Below, in pieces: positions 1-6,904 of a DNA stretch of 56,206 nucleotides. The notes beneath the pieces were generated by a model. The model saw nothing but the letters and a program-made list of their open reading frames with translations, was not told where the DNA came from and searched no databases. The position numbers and the translations under genes are program-made. Origin of the DNA: Alphaproteobacteria bacterium (lineage in GTDB: Bacteria > Pseudomonadota > Alphaproteobacteria > Acetobacterales > Acetobacteraceae); contig JAPLOI010000013.1 in assembly GCA_026400815.1 (NCBI GenBank), positions 1-56,206 on the forward strand, read 5' to 3'. Positions within the stretch are counted from its first letter, which is position 1, and each line of letters begins with the position of its first letter.

Positions 1-52
1 CAAAAGGCGCGAAGAAGCCCCATTCGTCGTCGCTCAACAGACCCCGGACCAA
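1..52 (-). CDS. IS5-family transposase, N-terminal fragment running off the window edge
   Basis: On the minus strand a TTG start at 52 opens MVRGLLSDDEWGFFAPF and runs past base 1. The LLSDDEWxFFxPF opening is what I know from the N-terminus of IS5-family DDE transposases in Rhizobiales and Rhodospirillales. A strong Shine-Dalgarno (AAGGAGG) lies just upstream on the minus strand. Only about 17 codons are visible, so family assignment rests on this motif and the catalytic domain cannot be checked. Confidence 0.6.
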   Translation of the reverse strand, partial: MVRGLLSDDEWGFFAPF

Positions 53-53
53 G

Positions 54-78
54 GCTGACCTCCTTCACAGAGGTCAGC
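54..78. promoter_or_regulatory. Inverted repeat covering the transposase Shine-Dalgarno
   Basis: GCTGACCTC (54-62) and GAGGTCAGC (70-78) are perfect 9-bp arms around a 7-base spacer. In the transposase mRNA (minus strand) the arm contains the GGAGG ribosome-binding site, so folding would hide it. Structures of this type limit transposase translation in several insertion sequences. Its use here is inference. Confidence 0.45.
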
Positions 79-119
79 TTCGAATCACACCGCACCGTGT
101 CGGGGGAATCCTCTTCCGA

Positions 120-950
120 CAATTTGTCCACGCGGCCTAATTTTTCATCCATCGTTAAAGAGTCCACTGAAATTTTGAGGGAATTTCAAAAAACTTTGGG
201 AGAGAAAAAATGAAAATCAACCCACTTCGCATTATATTTGATCATTTTGGAACGCTGTCCAATGCAACAACAGGGCGTCGCTCAATTTTTGATTTTTTTC
301 TATTTTATTTTCTTCCATTTGCGCTGTCAATAACAGCTATTGACTCATTGATTCTATCCACAAAAGATTTTTTCAGTGTTTCTATAACTTTTTTTGGAAT
401 ATTTATTGCACTACTTCTTAACATACAGGTAGCCATGTTCGGAATTTATCAAAGACGATGGCGTCGTCCTCAAGATTCTGCAGAGTTTGAGGAACAAACC
501 GAAGCCATTCGAACACGAGGGAAACTTTTGGGTGAAATTAATAGCAATATTTCATATTGTATATTATTTTCAACATTTTCTTTATTCTTATTTTTGGTAT
601 TTTATGCTGTTGGAGAAAAAACAAAATTACCCACGTCAATATCCATTTTCATATACGTCCATTTTCTATTGACCCTCATGATGATTGTGAAGCGTGCACA
701 TGCTCTTTTCGAAAGGGAGTACCGCTGCGAACCGACTAATGATTGATCCGATACCCCAAATACGTATTGATCTGACTATTTTCGACGATTACTAATTATA
801 TTTGTATTTTCTAAATATTACACTTCAAATACTCTTTATTTTATTGAAAATAATATTTATTGTCGTAAATCGATCTCATAATTAAAATCTCTCGCCTAGC
901 AGCACGATCGCACCAAATTCCATGCATCGCGACCAAGGAGAAGGTCAGAT
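120..950. other. AT-rich island next to the IS fragment
   Basis: Base composition changes abruptly from the GC-rich norm of the window to clearly AT-rich, with long A/T runs around 180-200 and 780-890, then returns to high GC near 955. It holds one small membrane-protein gene. Its position between an insertion-sequence fragment and a truncated gene suggests horizontally acquired DNA. The stretch 747-950 shows no gene. Confidence 0.7.
210..746 (+). CDS. Small four-helix membrane protein of unknown function
   Basis: The 178-residue product has four predicted transmembrane segments (about residues 27-48, 55-78, 113-134 and 143-161). A charged cytoplasmic loop lies between the pairs (QRRWRRPQDS, then an acidic and Arg-rich stretch), and there is a short polar tail. 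GGGAG seven bases upstream of the ATG supports the start. Codon use is AT-rich, unlike every other gene in the window, which points to recent transfer. I do not recognise a named family. The pattern of helix pair, basic loop and a later NSNISY motif entering helix 3 resembles small membrane proteins I have seen in variable islands, but that is only an impression. No partner gene is visible beside it. Confidence 0.75.
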   Translation: MKINPLRIIFDHFGTLSNATTGRRSIFDFFLFYFLPFALSITAIDSLILSTKDFFSVSITFFGIFIALLLNIQVAMFGIYQRRWRRPQDSAEFEEQTEAIRTRGKLLGEINSNISYCILFSTFSLFLFLVFYAVGEKTKLPTSISIFIYVHFLLTLMMIVKRAHALFEREYRCEPTND

Positions 951-956
951 CTATGT

Positions 957-1091
957 TTGGCCATTTTTCCATCCGCCGCCGAGAACGAAGCCAATCCGTG
1001 CTATGAGGTCGCCGGCTACTTTCCCCCGCTTCGGGACTACGAGACCGAAGCCGCCGCCGCGGGCGACGGCTTCGTCACCTGGCTGTCCTGA
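957..1091 (+). pseudogene. 3' remnant of a truncated gene
   Basis: From about 957 one frame is open to the TGA at 1089-1091 and has normal high-GC codon use. It reads ENEANPCYEVAGYFPPLRDY and ends in GDGFVTWLS. No start codon or ribosome-binding site precedes it, and the frame enters AT-rich DNA upstream. This looks like the last 40 or so codons of a gene whose 5' part was lost when the AT-rich island arrived. The family is not recognised. An overlapping frame from 922 is less protein-like. Confidence 0.4.
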
Positions 1092-1101
1092 ACCGCAGGC
1101 G

Positions 1102-1140
1102 TTGCAATGCCCCAGCTGTTTCTTACATGATGAGGTAAGA
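1102..1140 (+). promoter_or_regulatory. Likely vapBC promoter with operator dyad
   Basis: TCTTAC (1121-1126) and GTAAGA (1135-1140) form a 6-bp dyad with an 8-base spacer, ending 16 bases before the antitoxin ATG. A TTGCAA (1102) and TACATG (1124) pair at 16-base spacing resembles a sigma-70 promoter whose -10 box lies inside the dyad. AbrB-type antitoxins commonly bind such dyads to repress their own operon. That role is inferred. Confidence 0.5.
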
Positions 1141-1156
1141 CACTCGGAGCCACCCC

Positions 1157-1396
1157 ATGCGCATCACCTCCAAGGGCCAGGTCACCATCCCCGCCGACAT
1201 CCGCGTCGCGGCCGGCCTCATGCCCAACACCGAGGTCGCCTTCGAATACGACGGCACCGCCGTCCGCATCGTCCCCGTCGCCGGCACCCGCAAGCCCAAC
1301 CGCGGCGAAGTCCTGGTCGCCCACCTGCGCCGCCACGGCAAAGGCCAGAACACCATGACCACGGATGAGATCATGGCCCTCACCCGGGGCGATTAG
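1157..1396 (+). CDS. vapB: AbrB/SpoVT-type antitoxin (VapB-like)
   Basis: The 79-residue product starts with the swapped-hairpin DNA-binding fold typical of AbrB/MazE antitoxins: MRITSKGQVTIPADIR, then VAFEYDGTAVRIVPV. The C-terminal 30 residues (NTMTTDEIMALTRGD) would wrap the toxin. It should bind its own promoter and neutralise the PIN toxin encoded 14 bases downstream. CGGAG lies upstream of the ATG. The neighbouring operator dyad and the tight spacing to the toxin gene support a functional toxin-antitoxin operon. Confidence 0.88.
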   Translation: MRITSKGQVTIPADIRVAAGLMPNTEVAFEYDGTAVRIVPVAGTRKPNRGEVLVAHLRRHGKGQNTMTTDEIMALTRGD

Positions 1397-1410
1397 CCAA
1401 GGGGCAGCAC

Positions 1411-1815
1411 ATGGCCATCTTCGTCGACAGCAACGTGCTGCTCGATGTCCTCACCGAGCCCTCCGAGTGGGCCAAATGGTCCGCCGCCACCCTCGCCGCC
1501 GCCGCCAACCGCGCCCCCCTCGTCATCAACGCCATCGTCTACGCCGAAATCTCAGTCCACTTCCCCACCATCGAAGCCCTGGAAGCCGCCCTGCCGCGCA
1601 ACCTCCTGCGCCGCGAGCCCATTTCCGAAAACGCCGCCTTCCTCGCGGGCAAAGCCTTCCTCGCCTACCGCCGCCGCGGCGGCACCCGAACCGCCCCGCT
1701 CCCCGATTTCCTCATCGGCGCCCACGCCGCCACCGCCGGCCACACGCTCCTCACCCGTGACAGCAACCGCTACCGCACCTACTTTCCGCGTCTCCCCCTC
1801 ATCGCCCCCTCCTAG
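1411..1815 (+). CDS. vapC: PIN-domain ribonuclease toxin (VapC-like)
   Basis: This 134-residue PIN-domain protein has the acidic metal-binding set in place: Asp6 in FVDSNVLLD, Glu46 in VYAEIS, Asp99 in LPDFLIGAHA and Asp117 in LTRDSNRY. Family members are Mg-dependent ribonucleases that cut tRNA or rRNA and stop translation when the antitoxin is degraded. AAGGGG precedes the ATG. Length and motifs are complete, so the toxin is predicted active. Its TAG stop lies within the ribosome-binding site of the next gene. Confidence 0.9.
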   Translation: MAIFVDSNVLLDVLTEPSEWAKWSAATLAAAANRAPLVINAIVYAEISVHFPTIEALEAALPRNLLRREPISENAAFLAGKAFLAYRRRGGTRTAPLPDFLIGAHAATAGHTLLTRDSNRYRTYFPRLPLIAPS

Positions 1816-1825
1816 GAGGCAACCC

Positions 1826-2089
1826 ATGGCAACCGGCTGGGCCCCCGACAGCGCCGTCACCGACCAGATCGACGACACCATCAAGGATGCCGTCACCCGC
1901 GCCCGCGCCCATCTCCCCACCGGCAAATCCCCCACCCACTGCGACGAATGCGGGGAGCCCATCCCCGAACGCCGCCGCCTAGCCCTCCCCGGCGTCCGCA
2001 CCTGCGTCCCCTGCCAGTCCGAACGCGATACCTCCGCCGCCCACAGCCCCTACAACCGCCGCGGCAGCAAAGACAGCCAACTCCGCTAA
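1826..2089 (+). CDS. DksA/TraR-family C4 zinc-finger protein, YbiI-like
   Basis: This is an 87-residue protein with a C4 zinc finger, CDECGEPIPERRR followed by CVPC. It opens MATGWAPDSAVTDQIDDTI and ends YNRRGSKDSQLR, matching the E. coli YbiI type of DksA/TraR-like protein almost end to end. It lacks the long coiled coil of true DksA, so binding in the RNA polymerase secondary channel is uncertain. The TAGGAGG that overlaps the vapC stop sits seven bases before this ATG and fixes the start. It may therefore be co-transcribed with vapBC, although YbiI-type proteins are not known as toxin-antitoxin parts. Confidence 0.88.
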   Translation: MATGWAPDSAVTDQIDDTIKDAVTRARAHLPTGKSPTHCDECGEPIPERRRLALPGVRTCVPCQSERDTSAAHSPYNRRGSKDSQLR

Positions 2090-2663
2090 CCCCCCTCCCC
2101 CGCAGCCAACGCCCCATCACTCCCCCGTCATTGCGAGCGACGCGAACCAATCCAGTCCTTTCCCCCCGCCGTCGCATCAGTCATTGATTTTGCTGGCTGG
2201 TACACCCCACCCGCGCAAATTTCCCCTTGGCGCGGCCACCGCCCCAGGTATAATTCCCCAATCCACGATAGCGGCCCCTCAACCGGCCCGCCGCCACACC
2301 CCAACCTCTCCCCCGCGCCCCACCCGCCCGCGCCCTGCGCCGGCGGCCGCAAACCCATGTCCAGGAACCCGATCATGCGCCGCCGCCCTGCCTCCCAGGC
2401 TCTCGGCCTCATCCGCACCCTCATCGCCTCGGGCAGCCACGATCAAGCCGCGCGCAGCCTCACCCAGCCGCACACCCCGCCCCCGCCGACCACCCCCATA
2501 CCCCCCAACGCCACCCCCACCCGGCGCCGCAACCCCACCACCTCCAGCAGCCTTCACCAACCGCCCCAGCCCTCCCCCGCCGGATGGCCCAGGCCCCGCA
2601 CCTGATCCACCGCCCACCACACCAACGCCAGCCCGCAAGCACCCGAGCCACCAGGCCCCGTCC
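2090..2663. other. Intergenic region with no convincing gene
   Basis: This stretch is C-rich low-complexity DNA. Open frames exist on both strands but encode only Pro/Arg/Ala-rich runs with no motif and poor starts. The one recognisable item is a repeat fragment at 2126-2155. The two flanking genes converge on it. Confidence 0.55.
2126..2155 (+). repeat. CGTCATTGCGAGC-type dispersed repeat fragment
   Basis: The 30 bases begin CGTCATTGCGAGCGACGCGA and end in CCAATCCAG. This resembles the CGTCATTGCGAG...AATCCAG repeat that I know to be scattered through intergenic DNA of many alphaproteobacteria. Only one copy lies in the window, so the assignment is from memory of the consensus. Confidence 0.45.
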
Positions 2664-3005
2664 CTACACCGCGCCTGCCACCGCCAGCGCCCGCTCCGCC
2701 GCCACCTGGCTCATCGTCATCGTCTGCTCGATGTCGCTGTAGAACAGGTCAACATCGCACCCGAACCGGAACACGCCGGCCATCTCCGTCCCCCCCTCTT
2801 CCACCATCGGCGACACATACTCCCGGAACACCCCCGCACTGGCCGCCATGAAATTCGCCACCTCCACGTAAACCCCGGCATCCGTGCACAGCACCCCGAT
2901 GCGCATCCGCCCCGCCGCGTCCCGCACCACGAACTCCCGCTGCCGCGTGCTCGCCGCCGGCACCAACCGCCCCAACGCCACCCGCAATCCCGCCTCATCC
3001 ACCAT
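2664..3005 (-). CDS. Conserved-looking hypothetical protein, single domain
   Basis: The 113-residue acidic protein shows alternating hydrophobic patterns (REFVVRDAAGRMRIGVLCTD, FMAASAGVFREYVSPMVEE) and a C-terminal helix (DIEQTMTMSQVAAERALAVA). It has no signal peptide or membrane helix. The reading frame has good composition, and the ATG at 3005 is preferred over an extension to 3032. I do not recognise the family. The fold looks like a small alpha/beta protein. It stands alone, convergent with the ybiI-like gene. Confidence 0.6.
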   Translation of the reverse strand: MVDEAGLRVALGRLVPAASTRQREFVVRDAAGRMRIGVLCTDAGVYVEVANFMAASAGVFREYVSPMVEEGGTEMAGVFRFGCDVDLFYSDIEQTMTMSQVAAERALAVAGAV

Positions 3006-3040
3006 CACTGATCCTCCGATACGCCAGAGCACACGACATG

Positions 3041-3106
3041 CCCTCTCCCCTTGGGGGCTTGAGCCGCGAAGCGGATCAAGGGTTGGGTGAGGGGTAACTC
3101 ACCCCC
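3041..3106. repeat. Intergenic palindromic element (CCCTCTCCCC...GTGAGGGG)
   Basis: CCCTCTCCCC at 3041 and GGGTGAGGGG near 3085-3094 bracket a nested hairpin. CTTGA-G-CCGC (3058-3067) pairs with GCGG-A-TCAAG (3071-3080) over a GAA loop. This type of CCCTCTCCCC...GGTGAGGGG element is common between genes in high-GC proteobacteria. It lies between two divergent genes. Confidence 0.5.
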
Positions 3107-3110
3107 ATCC

Positions 3111-3160
3111 ACCCATTCCCCCCAACCCACACCTGCCCCATCCTCCCCTAAAGCAGCAGC
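3111..3160 (+). repeat. Leader direct repeat, copy A
   Basis: These 50 bases match 3731-3780 at 40 of 50 positions without gaps (shared core CCATTCCCCCCAA, then CCCCATCCT, then AAG.AG.AGC). Copy A ends 13 bases before the GTG start of the DUF2867 gene. Copy B ends seven bases before the PaiB-like ATG and supplies its ribosome-binding site. Confidence 0.7.
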
Positions 3161-3173
3161 ATCGGCCGCCCCA

Positions 3174-3695
3174 GTGATCGTCTCAACCACCCAGGTCCCA
3201 ACCGCCAGCCTGCTCTACCCCGCCCAGGTCGCCGCCGCCTGGTTCCGCGATTGCCACACCATCCCCCTCCGCCACCCCCAGGCCGGCATGGCGCAGCTCT
3301 TCCACGCCATCTTCTCCCACCACCCATCCTGGCTGAAACGCCTCCTCCTCCTGCGCAATCGCATCGCCGCCCGCGCCGGCCTCGCCGTCCCCCCGCCACA
3401 AGCCATCCTCGCCCCCACCGCGCGCCCCGCCTACGCGGTCGGCGACACCATCGGCCCCTGGCCCATCTTCGCCCTCACCGAAACCGAGCTGGTCGCCGGC
3501 CGCAACAACCCCCACCTCGATTTTCGCCTGTCCATCCTCAAGCTGAACACCCCCGCTGGCCCCGCGCTGGCCGTCTCCACCATCTGCACCGTCCACAACC
3601 TCGCCGGCCGGCTCTACCTCGCCGCCATCATCCCCTTCCACCGCGCCGGCATGCGCATGCTCCTGGCCCGCGCCCACGCCGCCGGGCGCATCTAG
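3174..3695 (+). CDS. DUF2867-family protein
   Basis: The product is about 173 residues from the GTG at 3174; an in-frame start at 3087 would add a Pro/Ser-rich leader that looks non-coding. The body matches my memory of DUF2867. It starts with the short segment DCHTIPLRHP and continues with the core GDTIGPWPIF...TETELVAGRNNPHLDFRLSI. It then has a VSTICTVHN strand and a C-terminal HRAGMRMLLARAHAAGRI helix. Family function is unknown; members are small soluble proteins that often sit next to oxidoreductase or regulator genes. It shares a duplicated leader with the PaiB-like gene 92 bases downstream, suggesting common control. Confidence 0.75.
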   Translation: MIVSTTQVPTASLLYPAQVAAAWFRDCHTIPLRHPQAGMAQLFHAIFSHHPSWLKRLLLLRNRIAARAGLAVPPPQAILAPTARPAYAVGDTIGPWPIFALTETELVAGRNNPHLDFRLSILKLNTPAGPALAVSTICTVHNLAGRLYLAAIIPFHRAGMRMLLARAHAAGRI

Positions 3696-3730
3696 CCCCC
3701 AGAATTGGACCACCCGAAAACCCACCAACC

Positions 3731-3780
3731 GGCCATTCCCCCCAAGCCACTCCCGCCCCATCCTGCCCCCAAGTAGGAGC
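3731..3780 (+). repeat. Leader direct repeat, copy B
   Basis: This second copy of the 50-base leader lies exactly 620 bases after copy A. Here the final bases TAGGAGC form a good Shine-Dalgarno for the ATG at 3788. In copy A the same place reads CAGCAGC and has lost that function. Confidence 0.7.
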
Positions 3781-3787
3781 CGTAGCC

Positions 3788-4426
3788 ATGTACACCCCAC
3801 CCGCCTTCCGCCTCGAAGACCTGGCCGAAATCCACGCCGCCATGGCGGGATCCCCCCTCGCCACCCTCGTCACCCCCACCGCACAGGGCCTCCAGGCCAC
3901 CCCCCTGCCCCTCTTCCTCGAACCCGCCGAAGGCCCCCACGGCACGCTCTACGGCCATCTCGCCCGCGCCAACCCGCACTGGTCCATCCCCGCCACCGGA
4001 GACTCCCTCGTCCTCTTCCAGGGCCCCTACGCCTATGTCTCGCCCAGCTGGTACCCCTCCAAGCAGGAGCATCACAAGGTCGTCCCCACCTGGAACTACC
4101 AGGCCATCCACGCCCACGCCCCCGCCGAATTCTTCCAGGAAGCCGATCGCCTCCTCGCCATCGTCACCCGCCTCACCGCCCTGCACGAAGGCGAAATGCC
4201 CACCCCCCGCGCCGCCCCGCCCTGGGCCGTCTCCGATGCGCCCGCGGATTTCATCGCCGCCCAGCTCCGCGGCATCGTCGGCCTGCGCCTCCCCCTCACC
4301 CGCATCGAGGCCAAGCGCAAAATGAGCCAGAACCGCCCCCCGGCAGATCGCGCCGCCGTCGCCGCCGCCCTGGCCGCCAGCCCCCGCCCCGGGGACCAGC
4401 AAGCCGCCGCCCTCATCCCCCGCTAA
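3788..4426 (+). CDS. PaiB-like FMN-binding regulator / split-barrel protein
   Basis: This 212-residue split-barrel flavin-binding protein has the PaiB signature. It starts MYTPPAFRLEDLAEIHAAM, then LATLVT...LPLFLEP, then GTLYGHLARANPHW. The hallmark YVSPSWYPSKQEHHKVVPTW is followed by NYQAIHAHA, and the C-terminus contains RIEAKRKMSQNRP. PaiB-type proteins bind FMN. In Bacillus PaiB affects sporulation and protease genes, but in proteobacteria the role is uncertain and may be enzymatic. TAGGAGC seven bases upstream supports the ATG. It forms a probable unit with the DUF2867 gene. Confidence 0.9.
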   Translation: MYTPPAFRLEDLAEIHAAMAGSPLATLVTPTAQGLQATPLPLFLEPAEGPHGTLYGHLARANPHWSIPATGDSLVLFQGPYAYVSPSWYPSKQEHHKVVPTWNYQAIHAHAPAEFFQEADRLLAIVTRLTALHEGEMPTPRAAPPWAVSDAPADFIAAQLRGIVGLRLPLTRIEAKRKMSQNRPPADRAAVAAALAASPRPGDQQAAALIPR

Positions 4427-4461
4427 GATTTTTTTCAAAAACCTCTTGCGTCACTAACTCA

Positions 4462-4478
4462 GGTGAATTATATTCACC
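4462..4478. promoter_or_regulatory. Dyad upstream of proline-rich orphan 1
   Basis: GGTGAAT-TAT-ATTCACC is a perfect 7-bp dyad with a 3-base spacer in an AT-rich pocket, 54 bases before the ATG of the gene at 4533. The paralogous gene at 43.8 kb also has a palindrome with an AT centre at its 5' end. A repressor operator is a reasonable reading but is not shown. Confidence 0.45.
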
Positions 4479-4532
4479 GCCATACCCAACCTCGCCGCAT
4501 ATTTCGCGCGCATTCTCCTTGGCCTGCGCACA

Positions 4533-5075
4533 ATGGCGCGCGCCCGGACTCTGCCCGATGCGGCCGCCGCCACCATGCTCTTCGCCCTCTCCGCCTATCT
4601 CATCCGCGCCAGCCAGCGCTTCGAAAGCCTCCACGCCCGCTGGCTCGCCGGCAAACTCCGCCCCAGCACCCCCCGCACCCTCCCGGCCAAGCCGCGCCCG
4701 GCCCGCCCGCAGCCTGATCCCGCCCTCAATCCGGCCCGCCCGCGCCTCACCCGCAGCCGCGGCTGGCTGCGCCGTGCCCTCGGGCCCGATGCCGGCAATT
4801 TCGGCAGCCAGATCATCCACATGCTGCTCCGGCCCGATATGCCGGCCTTCCTCGCCGCCGCCCCCCAGGCCGCCCGCATCCTGCGCCCCATCCTGAACCT
4901 CCTCGCCACCGACCTCCCGCCCGAGCTGGCCCTCCCCCCGCGCCCGCCCCGCCCGCGCAAGCCCCGCCCCCCGCGCCCTCCCGAGCCGGAAATCCGCTGG
5001 GGCAAGTACGATCTGCGCGCCATTCGCCGCTACAGCCCAGGCCGCATCCCCAAGCCCTTTTCAAAAACCGCCTAG
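4533..5075 (+). CDS. Proline-rich orphan protein 1, paralogue of the gene at 43128-43808
   Basis: The product has 180 residues. It has a hydrophobic N-terminal helix (about 9-25), a basic Pro-rich linker (50-75), and a helical core with FLAAAPQAARILRPI at about 108-122. A second Pro/Arg-rich stretch (PPRPPRPRKPRPP) and a basic tail follow. The core and second linker align with the 43.1 kb gene, where the same place reads VQAAPQAARLLRPL followed by PPPPRPPRKPR. Order, spacing and tail character agree, so the two are paralogues. I know no named family; an Acetobacteraceae-restricted protein is plausible. No clear Shine-Dalgarno is present. It lies 80 bases upstream of ureE but need not share its function. 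Confidence 0.7.
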   Translation: MARARTLPDAAAATMLFALSAYLIRASQRFESLHARWLAGKLRPSTPRTLPAKPRPARPQPDPALNPARPRLTRSRGWLRRALGPDAGNFGSQIIHMLLRPDMPAFLAAAPQAARILRPILNLLATDLPPELALPPRPPRPRKPRPPRPPEPEIRWGKYDLRAIRRYSPGRIPKPFSKTA

Positions 5076-5155
5076 CCCCACCCCACCTCGCCACGCCCTA
5101 ATTGTTCCGTTTTCAAAACACTTTCCCGCAGCGCAAAATCCCCTAAACTCCGCCC

Positions 5156-5641
5156 ATGACGCTCCGCAGCCAAACCATCCTCCCCGCCGGCACCTGGGAT
5201 TCCTCGGGGGCCACCGACGAGGTCCTGATCGATTTCGATCGCCGCCACCGCCGCCGCATCGTCCTGAAAACCGAAGCCGGCCAAGATCTCCTGCTCGACC
5301 TCCCCCAAGCCGCCCGCCTGCGCGACGGCGACGGCCTGCAACTCGACAGCGGCCCCATCGTAAAGGTCCGCGCCCGCCCCGAACCCCTCGCCGAAATCCA
5401 CGCCCACTCCGATGCTGAACTTGTCCGCATCGCCTGGCACCTCGGCAACCGCCACCTCCCGGTCCAACTGAAAAGGGACAAGATCCGCATCCGCCGCGAT
5501 CACGTCATTGAAGCCATGGTCGAACAACTCGGCGGCCACGTAGACATCATCGACGCCCCCTTCGACCCCGAAGCGGGAGCCTACGCCGGCGGCCACCAGC
5601 ACAGCCACGACGACGACGACGATCACCACCACCATGGCTGA
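5156..5641 (+). CDS. ureE: Urease accessory protein UreE (nickel chaperone)
   Basis: UreE delivers Ni2+ to the urease activation complex. The 161-residue product has the N-terminal peptide-binding domain and the C-terminal metal-binding domain. The latter includes the conserved WHLGNRHLPVQ with the dimer-interface His. It ends in a His/Asp-rich tail ([14 protein letters not shown]), as in nickel-storing UreE variants. The last eight bases overlap ureF, so the three genes are translationally coupled. No ureD, ureA, ureB or ureC gene is next to it, which is unusual. Confidence 0.96.
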   Translation: MTLRSQTILPAGTWDSSGATDEVLIDFDRRHRRRIVLKTEAGQDLLLDLPQAARLRDGDGLQLDSGPIVKVRARPEPLAEIHAHSDAELVRIAWHLGNRHLPVQLKRDKIRIRRDHVIEAMVEQLGGHVDIIDAPFDPEAGAYAGGHQHSHDDDDDHHHHG

Positions 5642-6287
5642 CCCCGCCACCCTGCGCCTGCTGTCCTGGCTCTCGCCGGCCTTCCCCACCGGCGGCTTCG
5701 CCTACAGCCACGGCGTCGAATGGGCCGTGGAGTCCGGCGACATCAAGAACGGCCCCACCCTGCAAGCCTGGCTGGAAACCCTCCTCCGCCACGGCACCGG
5801 CCGGTCAGATGCCATAATCTGCCGCCACGCCCACCGCGCCGCCAACAACCCCGAAGCCCTCGCTGCCCTCACCGAACTCGCCCTCGCCGCCACCCCCGCC
5901 GCCGAACGCCGGGCAGAGACCATCCACCAGGGCAACGCCTTCCGCGCCGCCGCCACCCCCTGGCCCCCCCACCCACCCCACGAAGGCGATACCCCCTACG
6001 CCATCGCCGTCGGCGCCATGGCCGGCCTGCACGCCATCCCGGAATCCACCGCCACCGCCGCCCTGCTGCACGCCTTCGCCGCCAACCTCATCTCCGCCGC
6101 CGTGCGCATCATCCCCCTCGGCCAAACCACCGGCCTGCAGGTCCTCGCCGCCCTCGAACCCACCATCCTGGAAGTCGCCCAGTCCACCGAAACCGCCACG
6201 CTGGACGATCTCGGCACCGCCACCTGGCGCTCGGATCTCGCCGCCATGCACCATGAAACGCAGTACACAAGGCTGTTCCGCTCATGA
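5634..6287 (+). CDS. ureF: Urease accessory protein UreF
   Basis: UreF joins UreD (UreH) and UreG in the complex that activates apo-urease and gates GTP hydrolysis by UreG. The 217-residue protein is all-helical and has the family opening [20 protein letters not shown]. Later come [11 protein letters not shown]-type and [19 protein letters not shown] segments. Length is normal. It overlaps ureE by eight bases and ureG by four (ATGA), which marks an operon. Confidence 0.95.
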   Translation: MADPATLRLLSWLSPAFPTGGFAYSHGVEWAVESGDIKNGPTLQAWLETLLRHGTGRSDAIICRHAHRAANNPEALAALTELALAATPAAERRAETIHQGNAFRAAATPWPPHPPHEGDTPYAIAVGAMAGLHAIPESTATAALLHAFAANLISAAVRIIPLGQTTGLQVLAALEPTILEVAQSTETATLDDLGTATWRSDLAAMHHETQYTRLFRS

Positions 6288-6904
6288 CCAAATCGCCCCA
6301 CGGCCCCCTTCGCGTCGGCGTCGGCGGCCCCGTCGGCACCGGCAAAACCGCGCTGATGGACGCCCTCTGCAAGCGCCTCGCGCCCCACTACGACATCGCC
6401 GCCATCACCAACGACATCTACACCAAGGAAGACGCGGAATTCCTCACCCGCGCCGGCTCCCTGCCCGCCGAACGCATCATGGGCATCGAAACCGGCGGCT
6501 GCCCCCACACCGCCATCCGCGAAGACGCCAGCATCAACCTCGCCGGCGTCGCCGAACTGCGAAAGCGCTTCCCCGCGCTCGATGTGATCCTGATCGAATC
6601 CGGCGGCGACAACCTCGCCGCCACCTTCAGCCCCGAACTCGCCGACATCACCATCTACGTCATCGACGTCTCCGCCGGCGACAAGATCCCCCGCAAGGGC
6701 GGCCCCGGCATCACCCGCTCCGACCTTCTGGTGATCAACAAGATCGACCTCGCCCCCCATGTCGGCGCCAGCCTCGAAGTGATGGACCGCGACAGCAAGC
6801 GCATGCGCGGCGAACGCCCCTACCTCTTCGCCAACATCCGCGCCGGCAAGGGGGTAGAGGAAATCGCCAGCTTCATCGAGCGCTCGGGGGGTCTTGCCGC
6901 CTAG
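6284..6904 (+). CDS. ureG: Urease accessory GTPase UreG
   Basis: UreG is the SIMIBI-class GTPase that powers nickel insertion into urease. The 206 residues contain the P-loop [15 protein letters not shown] (about 13-27), [13 protein letters not shown] and the nickel-binding CPH of [30 protein letters not shown] and the base-recognition motif [11 protein letters not shown] are also present. All are intact. The 3' end overlaps the convergent ion-channel gene by 32 bases, so the transcripts collide. Partner UreD and the urease subunits must lie elsewhere in the genome if the pathway works. Confidence 0.97.
   Translation: MTKSPHGPLRVGVGGPVGTGKTALMDALCKRLAPHYDIAAITNDIYTKEDAEFLTRAGSLPAERIMGIETGGCPHTAIREDASINLAGVAELRKRFPALDVILIESGGDNLAATFSPELADITIYVIDVSAGDKIPRKGGPGITRSDLLVINKIDLAPHVGASLEVMDRDSKRMRGERPYLFANIRAGKGVEEIASFIERSGGLAA

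Noticed and set aside
53-140. Exact left boundary and terminal inverted repeat of the IS element
   Set aside because: Only one end is visible, so the terminal repeat and target duplication cannot be fixed from this window.
922-1368. 148-codon frame across the vapB start
   Set aside because: It is Pro/Arg/His-rich over vapB and out of frame with both vapB and the truncated-gene remnant. The remnant frame ending at 1091 is more protein-like.
2184-3011. 275-codon Pro-rich frame over the intergenic region and the 2664 gene
   Set aside because: It is low-complexity Pro/Arg/Ala text with no motif, and it overlaps a better minus-strand frame.
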